A stretch of DNA of 34,592 nucleotides from Anaerolinea sp. (GTDB taxonomy: Bacteria > Chloroflexota > Anaerolineae > Promineifilales > Promineifilaceae). The stretch spans positions 1-34,592 of the forward strand of contig JACSRF010000174.1 in the NCBI GenBank assembly GCA_014879875.1, written 5' to 3'. The translations under genes were made by a program, and so were the position numbers. Under the pieces are notes generated by a model. It was given only the letters and a program-made list of their open reading frames with translations, ran no database searches and was not told where the DNA came from. Positions 29,770-34,592 of this stretch are shown in pieces (the first letter of the stretch is position 1; each line of letters opens with the position of its first letter).

Positions 29770-32583
29770 ATGACCAAGAAAAAGACGACGAACAGCCAAC
29801 CTACACCGCAACGCCGCGCCAACGCCAAAACGAATACGACGCGCGGCGGAACCAATAACCGCGCTAAATCAGGCCACAGCAATGCGCCCCGCAAGTCCGC
29901 GCCCCGCAAACCTGCGCGGCGCCAGGCCAAACCACGCACCCCACAAGAAACTCGCCTCAGCATCCAGCAAAAAGGATTGATAATCGGTATTGTGGTTGTG
30001 TTTTTAACGGCCGTCCTCACCCTCAGCCTCATCTCCCCCAACCAGGGCGAACTCACCGGCGCGCTCTTCGACATGCTCTGGCGGCTCTTTGGTTGGGGCG
30101 GCCTCATCATCCCTTTTATTACCGGCGGCATTGGCCTTTACCTGGTGTTATGGGGCATGGATCAACATCCGCCCCTGCCCATTTACCGGCTCATTGGTTT
30201 TGCCATCCTCTTTCTCTTTGGCGAAACGGTCGCGGCCATGGTTGTCCACATCCGTAACCCCGGCCTCGGCAGCGTTGCCCAAATCGTCAATGTCAGCACC
30301 GGTGGCGGCTACCTCGGTGGCCTGCTGGCATTTATCCTTACCCAATTCGTCGGTAACGCCGGCGCCATTTTCACCCTCGTCGTGCTGGGTTTTATCGGCG
30401 GCATCCTCCTCACCGGCGTCACCCGCGCGGATGCCGGTCTCTTTTTGCGTGACATCCAAACCGCGTGGCAAACGCCGCCGCCCACACCGCCCGCCGTTGA
30501 GGAACGCGCCATTCCCATCACATCACCGCGCGGCGCCACAACAACGCTGACCGATGCCCCTACCCAATTAACCCTCATCCCGGAAGCGAAGCCCGATGCC
30601 AGGCCCGCCACGCAACGCCCGACGGCCGATGCCCCAACACCTGAAACTCGACGCCCCTCGCGCCCGACCCCAACGGCCGTCGCTCCGCCAACGGCCGTCG
30701 CCAACCCACCAGCCACCACACCTGAACCCGTTTTCCTGGGCCGGCATCAAGCCATTCACGCCTGGAAACTGCCCGCGCTGGCCGATATGCTTGAATCGGG
30801 CAGCGACGAAGAACTAAACAGCGCCTCCATCCGCGAACAGGTCGAGGTTATCGAACACACGTTAGAAAGCTTTGGCGCGCCGGCCACCGTCGTCGAAATC
30901 AGCCAGGGGCCGACCATCACCCAATTTGGCGTTGAGCCGAACTTCATCGAGCAGCGCAGCGGCAAACGCACCAAAGTCAAGGTCGGCAAAATCGCCAGCC
31001 TGGCCGACGACCTGGCCCTGGCGCTGGCGGCGCACTCCATCCGCATTCAAGCGCCTGTGCCCGGCAAAGGGTACGTGGGCATCGAAGTGCCTAACGTCGC
31101 CAAGGCGTTGGTCTCCTTGCGCGACGTGATGGAATCGTCCGAATTCCAAAAAATCAAATCACCCTTAGCCATTGGCCTGGGGCAAAATGTGTCCGGGCAG
31201 GCCATTGGCGCTGACCTCACCAAAATGCCGCACCTGCTGATCGCCGGCACCACCGGCTCCGGCAAATCGGTCTGCGTCAACGGCATCATCGCCTGCCTGC
31301 TGCTGCAAAACACGCCCGACAACCTGAAAATTGTGATGGTGGACCCCAAGCGCGTCGAACTGACCGGGTACAATGGCGTACCGCATCTGGCCGCGCCCGT
31401 CGTCGTGGAGATGGATCGTGTCATCGGCACGCTGCAATGGGCCTTGCGCGAGATGGACCACCGCTACAAGCAGTTTGCCGAAGTGGGTGCGCGCAATATC
31501 ACCGACTTCAACAAGAAAGTTAAGAAGGAGAAGGACAAAGACGCGCTGCCGTACATCGTCATCATCATTGACGAATTGGCCGACCTGATGATGCTCGCCC
31601 CGGAAGATACGGAACGGGCCATTACGCGGCTGGCGCAGATGGCGCGCGCTACCGGCATCCACATGATCATCGCCACGCAGCGGCCGTCTGTAGACGTCGT
31701 CACCGGGCTGATCAAAGCCAACTTCCCGGCGCGCATCGCCTTTGCCGTCGCCTCCAGCACCGACAGCCGCGTCATCCTGGACAGCACCGGCGCGGAACGG
31801 CTGCTGGGGCAGGGGGATATGCTTTTTCAAAGCCCGGACGCCGCCGCGCCGCTGCGCCTGCAAGGCTGCTTTGTCAGCGATGGCGAGTTGACCAAATTGA
31901 TTGCGTATTGGCAGACGGCGCGCCGCTTTAACCTGATCCCGGCGCAGGAAAGCATCACCACGCGCGCAGACGCGCCACAACCGCAAACAACGCCACGACG
32001 CGACGCGACGTCACGACGCGACACATCCGCCCTGCCGCCCATCCCGCCGCTCACGCCGCCAACTCAGGCTAAACCGGCATCCCGCGCCGTGCCCGCCCCC
32101 ATTATCCGGCAAGATAAGGGGGAGGCCGATACGGTGGAGACAACGGCCGTTGGCACAACGCCCGTTGGCACAACGGCCGTTGACACAACGGCCGTTGACA
32201 CAACGCCCGTTTCCGAATCGCCCACACCCATCCCCCCGCCACAAATCAACCTGACGCGCCCTAAGCCAGAGGAGACGAAGCAACGGCCGTTGTGGGAAGA
32301 ACTGCAAGCGATGGAAGCCGCCAGCGGCGAGCCAGAACTCGAAGACGACCTGCTGCCCGAAGCCATCGCCCTGGTGCGCAAGCTGAACAAAGCGTCCACC
32401 TCCCTCTTGCAGCGCCGCTTCCGCATTGGCTACACTCGCGCCGCCCGCCTCATGGATTATATGGACGAGCGCGGCGTCATCGGCCCACCCACCGGAACCA
32501 GCAAAGCGCGCGAGGTGCTGCCGCCCCAAGAGGGCGAGCCAATCCCAACCACGCCCCCACCGCCAGTAGATGAGCCAGATTGA
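29770..32583 (+). CDS. ftsK: DNA translocase FtsK/SpoIIIE family
   Basis: This is a 937-aa membrane-anchored, ATP-driven DNA pump for chromosome segregation at division. A basic, Ala/Thr-rich leader (residues 1-60) precedes about four TM segments (about 70-215). A Pro/Thr/Ala-rich linker follows (220-320). The motor has an N-terminal alpha region, Walker A (GTTGSGKS, residues 493-500), Walker B (IIIDELADL, Asp near 601) and the MIIATQRPSVDVVTG stretch. The C-terminal gamma winged helix (about 860-925, LLQRRFRIGYTRAARLMDYM) reads oriented chromosomal sites. Between motor and gamma lies a second low-complexity linker with a 15-nt tandem repeat. Seven ACGGCCGT octamers are present, mostly in linkers. 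Confidence 0.97.
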   Translation: MTKKKTTNSQPTPQRRANAKTNTTRGGTNNRAKSGHSNAPRKSAPRKPARRQAKPRTPQETRLSIQQKGLIIGIVVVFLTAVLTLSLISPNQGELTGALFDMLWRLFGWGGLIIPFITGGIGLYLVLWGMDQHPPLPIYRLIGFAILFLFGETVAAMVVHIRNPGLGSVAQIVNVSTGGGYLGGLLAFILTQFVGNAGAIFTLVVLGFIGGILLTGVTRADAGLFLRDIQTAWQTPPPTPPAVEERAIPITSPRGATTTLTDAPTQLTLIPEAKPDARPATQRPTADAPTPETRRPSRPTPTAVAPPTAVANPPATTPEPVFLGRHQAIHAWKLPALADMLESGSDEELNSASIREQVEVIEHTLESFGAPATVVEISQGPTITQFGVEPNFIEQRSGKRTKVKVGKIASLADDLALALAAHSIRIQAPVPGKGYVGIEVPNVAKALVSLRDVMESSEFQKIKSPLAIGLGQNVSGQAIGADLTKMPHLLIAGTTGSGKSVCVNGIIACLLLQNTPDNLKIVMVDPKRVELTGYNGVPHLAAPVVVEMDRVIGTLQWALREMDHRYKQFAEVGARNITDFNKKVKKEKDKDALPYIVIIIDELADLMMLAPEDTERAITRLAQMARATGIHMIIATQRPSVDVVTGLIKANFPARIAFAVASSTDSRVILDSTGAERLLGQGDMLFQSPDAAAPLRLQGCFVSDGELTKLIAYWQTARRFNLIPAQESITTRADAPQPQTTPRRDATSRRDTSALPPIPPLTPPTQAKPASRAVPAPIIRQDKGEADTVETTAVGTTPVGTTAVDTTAVDTTPVSESPTPIPPPQINLTRPKPEETKQRPLWEELQAMEAASGEPELEDDLLPEAIALVRKLNKASTSLLQRRFRIGYTRAARLMDYMDERGVIGPPTGTSKAREVLPPQEGEPIPTTPPPPVDEPD
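32140..32214 (+). repeat. Five 15-nt tandem repeats in the ftsK linker
   Basis: The units begin at 32140, 32155, 32170, 32185 and 32200, with consensus ACAACGGCCGTTGNC. They encode TT[AP]V[GD] five times. Units 1, 3 and 4 carry the ACGGCCGT octamer; units 2 and 5 have GCCCGT instead. Confidence 0.8.
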
Positions 32584-32675
32584 TAACTGTGTGAACCCTG
32601 GCTGAAAAGGTTTGCGACGGCCGTTTGATGCGCATTACAATTACACGAAAGAACGTGGCTTAAATTAAGTTATGG

Positions 32676-32710
32676 AAGAAGTTCAACTTTTTCAAAAAGT
32701 TGAACTTCTT
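32676..32710. promoter_or_regulatory. Perfect 35-bp dyad upstream of the second KYG/TumE-like module
   Basis: AAGAAGTTCAACTTTTT (32676-32692) is followed by a single C and then its exact reverse complement (32694-32710). It ends five bases before the AGGAG ribosome site and 17 bases before the ATG at 32728. There is no T-tract of terminator type. Candidate roles are an operator for autoregulation or a leader hairpin that controls translation; as RNA it would form a stem of about 15 bp with a 5-nt loop. Confidence 0.65.
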
Positions 32711-32727
32711 TACCAGGAGTTGAAAAT

Positions 32728-33024
32728 ATGACACTACAAGAAATCATCACTGACATACATGCCCTCTATGAAGACCTGGGGACGTATGAACGGAAATATG
32801 GCGTTCTCTCGGAAACGTTTTACGAAGCCTATATCAACGGTGAAGAACCAGAAAATGACGCCTGGGTCTTAGATTGGGCTGATTGGGCAGGCGCTTACCA
32901 AATCTTGTTGCGCCGCCAACAACAATATCAACAAGCCATCCAGACTTTGCGCAAACAACAAGAAACCCTGACCAACCTGATCGGCATGACCGCACGCCAT
33001 GAACCCATTCCAGTCATTCTATGA
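32728..33024 (+). CDS. Small 'KYG'-type protein, putative antitoxin/partner (second copy)
   Basis: This is a 98-aa acidic protein with the core YERKYG...ETFYEAYINGE...WVLDWADWAGAY. The core matches the pattern of small proteins that precede TumE/DUF6516-like genes (KYG, SxEEFY, then a D-[DE]-x-W-x-W acidic patch). It resembles the protein at 958-1284. The C-terminus is Gln-rich and probably helical. AGGAG at 32715-32719 sits eight bases before the ATG. It overlaps the next gene by 26 nt, suggesting translational coupling. Confidence 0.75.
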   Translation: MTLQEIITDIHALYEDLGTYERKYGVLSETFYEAYINGEEPENDAWVLDWADWAGAYQILLRRQQQYQQAIQTLRKQQETLTNLIGMTARHEPIPVIL

Positions 33025-33427
33025 GTACGAGCTTTTTGTCTATACCCTGCAACAACAATTCCCTATTGTGCAACGGTCAACTTTGGTTCTGGCCCGACGA
33101 GGGAAGCGGATGGGGATTTTGCGCGGAGAGTTGTTCTTTGCTCAAGGGTATCGTGTGACGATCAAAGAACGTCTTTCAGCAGATGATGGAACCGTATTGA
33201 TTGAGTTTTATGGATATGAAATATGGCGATACGTGGAAAAAATTGCCTGGTATGACGCACAACCGCACCCAGATAACCCTGAGTTAGCCAGCACACACCC
33301 ACATCACAAACACATCCCGCCCAATATCAAGAAAAATCGTATTCCTGCGCCCAATATGAGTTTCACGCAGCCCAATTTACCCGCTCTGATCGCTGAAATT
33401 GAAGCGCTGCTGGCAGTCCAGCCCTGA
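32999..33427 (+). CDS. TumE/DUF6516-like protein, putative toxin-like component (second copy)
   Basis: This is a 142-aa protein. The segment YGYEIWRYVEKIAWYDAQPHP, then HPHHKHIPPNIKKNRIPAP, and finally NLPALIAEIEALL is a good match to the TumE/DUF6516 type. The His-rich HHKHIPP and Asp are the most conserved positions. The N-terminal half carries basic residues in strand-like segments (RSTLVLARRGKRMG). It probably acts with the KYG protein. Nucleic-acid or protein targets are unknown. The gap to the methyltransferase gene is only 24 nt. Confidence 0.8.
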   Translation: MNPFQSFYEYELFVYTLQQQFPIVQRSTLVLARRGKRMGILRGELFFAQGYRVTIKERLSADDGTVLIEFYGYEIWRYVEKIAWYDAQPHPDNPELASTHPHHKHIPPNIKKNRIPAPNMSFTQPNLPALIAEIEALLAVQP

Positions 33428-33451
33428 ACCTGCTCTAAACGGAGAAAGCCT

Positions 33452-34273
33452 GTGTTAAAAAACCAAATCCTGCATGGCGACTGCCAGCAAGTTTTACAAA
33501 CACTCCCCAACAACTCGGTTGACCTGATCTTCACGTCGCCTCCTTATGCGGATCAACGCAAACACACCTATGGCGGCGTTACCCCTGCGCACTATGTGGA
33601 TTGGTTCTTGCCCCGTGCCGCGCAGTTTCTGCGCGTCCTCAAACCGACGGGGACCTTTATCCTCAACATCAAAGAGCGCGCCGTCGCCGGGGAGCGGCAC
33701 ACCTACGTCTTGGAACTTATCTTGAAACTACGCGAACAAGGGTGGCTGTGGACGGAAGAGTTTATCTGGCACAAGAAAAATTCTTACCCTGGCAAATGGC
33801 CCAACCGCTTTCGTGATTCCTGGGAACGCTTGTTGCAATTCAATAAACAACGAAATTTCAACATGTACCAGGAAGCGGTGATGGTCCCAGTTGGCGATTG
33901 GTCGAAAACCCGCCTCGCCAAACTGAGCGACACAGACAAGATCAGAGATGAATCAAACGTCAACAGCGGCTTTGGTAAAAACATCTCTAATTGGGTAGGG
34001 CGGGACATGGTGTACCCCACGAACGTGCTGCATATGGCAACGGAATGCTATAACCGCAACCACAGCGCCACATTTCCTGTAGGCTTGCCCGAATGGTTCA
34101 TTAAACTGTTTACGGTCGAGGGGGATATGGTGCTGGATCCCTTTGTGGGGTCGGGCACAACGGCCGTCGCCGCCAAAAATTTAGGGTGCAACTTCATCGG
34201 CATTGACATCAACGAAGTGTTTTGCGAACTGACCACAAACCGACTTACTCTGCAAACTTCCCTGACACAATAA
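33452..34273 (+). CDS. DNA methyltransferase, beta class, probable N4-cytosine
   Basis: This is a 273-aa AdoMet-dependent DNA methyltransferase. The catalytic motif IV TSPPY is at residues 28-32, and motif I (DPFVGSGTT, Asp near residue 229) comes later, the beta-class order. The Ser in SPPY favours N4-cytosine methylation; N6-adenine cannot be excluded. The variable target region is short, in the middle (about 90-190). No restriction endonuclease gene is visible nearby, so it may be a solitary methyltransferase or part of the TumE-like module. The start is GTG with GGAG nine bases upstream. An octamer lies immediately after motif I (TTAVAAK). Confidence 0.9.
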   Translation: MLKNQILHGDCQQVLQTLPNNSVDLIFTSPPYADQRKHTYGGVTPAHYVDWFLPRAAQFLRVLKPTGTFILNIKERAVAGERHTYVLELILKLREQGWLWTEEFIWHKKNSYPGKWPNRFRDSWERLLQFNKQRNFNMYQEAVMVPVGDWSKTRLAKLSDTDKIRDESNVNSGFGKNISNWVGRDMVYPTNVLHMATECYNRNHSATFPVGLPEWFIKLFTVEGDMVLDPFVGSGTTAVAAKNLGCNFIGIDINEVFCELTTNRLTLQTSLTQ

Positions 34274-34277
34274 ATCT

Positions 34278-34592
34278 ATGGCTCACCTTACCGGAACTGA
34301 ACGCGCACAATACGTACAAAACATGTTTGCCCGCATCGCCGGCCGTTACGACACCATGAACCGGCTGATGACCTTTGGCCAAGACCTGAAATGGCGGCGC
34401 TACGTGATTGCCCAGACGCGGCTGCCACACAACGGCCGTCTGCTAGACATCGCCACCGGCACCGGCGACATCGCCCACGAAGGGCAGCGCCAAATTCCCG
34501 GCCTGCAAGCCGTCGGCGGCGACTTCACCATCGAAATGATGCAGGTGGGCAAACGTGTCCCGGCGCGGCAGGCCATTCAATGGACAACGGCC
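34278..34592 (+). CDS. menG: MenG/UbiE methyltransferase, truncated by window edge
   Basis: This is the first 105 codons of a demethylmenaquinone/2-polyprenyl benzoquinol methyltransferase. The start region VQNMFARIAGRYDTMNRLMT is typical of UbiE/MenG, with GQDLKWRRYVI next. The AdoMet-binding glycine motif reads LLDIATGTGDIAHEG. In a Chloroflexota context menaquinone synthesis is the likely pathway. An octamer lies in NGRLLDI, just before motif I. The frame runs off the end of the window without a stop. Confidence 0.9.
   Translation, partial: MAHLTGTERAQYVQNMFARIAGRYDTMNRLMTFGQDLKWRRYVIAQTRLPHNGRLLDIATGTGDIAHEGQRQIPGLQAVGGDFTIEMMQVGKRVPARQAIQWTTA

Noticed and set aside
31165-31986. A 273-codon minus-strand open frame inside ftsK
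   Set aside because: It is antisense to the conserved FtsK motor and has Arg/Gln/Asp-rich shadow composition.
32999-34273. A restriction-modification pair (TumE-like protein as nuclease)
   Set aside because: The TumE-like protein has no recognised nuclease motif; the pairing with a KYG-type partner fits a toxin-like module better.

Overview
The window looks like a chromosomal segment of an uncultured-type Chloroflexota bacterium (Anaerolineae/Ardenticatenia-like). This is an inference from the gene mix (IMPACT-family protein, DUF6159-like membrane protein, PgeF, FtsK, MenG/UbiE, monoderm-type polysaccharide genes without Wza), from frequent TTG/GTG starts, and from short-unit intergenic repeats. 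No rRNA or tRNA was seen, so the taxonomy is tentative.

Layout. (1) 1-177: short tandem intergenic repeats. 178-831: a zinc-ribbon protein. (2) 958-3901: three overlapping genes, a 'KYG'-type small protein, a TumE/DUF6516-like protein and a UvrD-like helicase. (3) 4028-20033: a long rightward surface-polysaccharide operon. It has a good promoter (TTGACT-N18-TATGAT) just upstream and visibly lower GC than its flanks. It encodes a Wzz-type protein, a legionaminic-acid (nonulosonate) set (LegF, LegI, NeuD/LegH-like, PtmE-like, LegB, LegC), a Wzx flippase, several glycosyltransferases, a hexapeptide acyltransferase, a Wzy-like polymerase and a small membrane-anchored protein with a carbohydrate-binding-like C-terminus. 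No LegG (NDP-sugar hydrolysing 2-epimerase) is visible. (4) 20034-20426: a gap with a decayed minus-strand coding relic, followed by a priming glycosylphosphotransferase and a second O-antigen ligase-like protein (20427-23127). (5) 23147-29694: a small hypothetical protein, a large M50 protease with a PqqD-like N-terminus and two cyclic-nucleotide-binding-like domains, and minus-strand YigZ, DUF6159, PgeF and a short coiled-coil protein. (6) 29770-32583: FtsK/SpoIIIE translocase. (7) 32676-34273: a perfect 35-bp dyad, a second 'KYG' + TumE-like pair and a beta-class DNA methyltransferase (likely m4C). The window ends inside menG/ubiE.

How it works together. Regions 3-4 would make CMP-legionaminic acid (or a close relative), build a lipid-linked repeat from a WbaP/WcaJ-type primer, flip it with Wzx, and polymerise and attach it with the Wzy/WaaL-like proteins under Wzz length control.

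The strongest unexplained signal is the palindromic octamer ACGGCCGT. I count about 44 copies by eye in 34.6 kb, against about 0.5 expected with equal base frequencies. The copies lie in nearly every gene, in all three reading frames and on both coding strands. This resembles the cyanobacterial HIP1 octamer in behaviour but has a different sequence. Second in interest are the two related KYG/TumE-like modules, each tightly joined to a nucleic-acid enzyme (helicase in one, DNA methyltransferase in the other).
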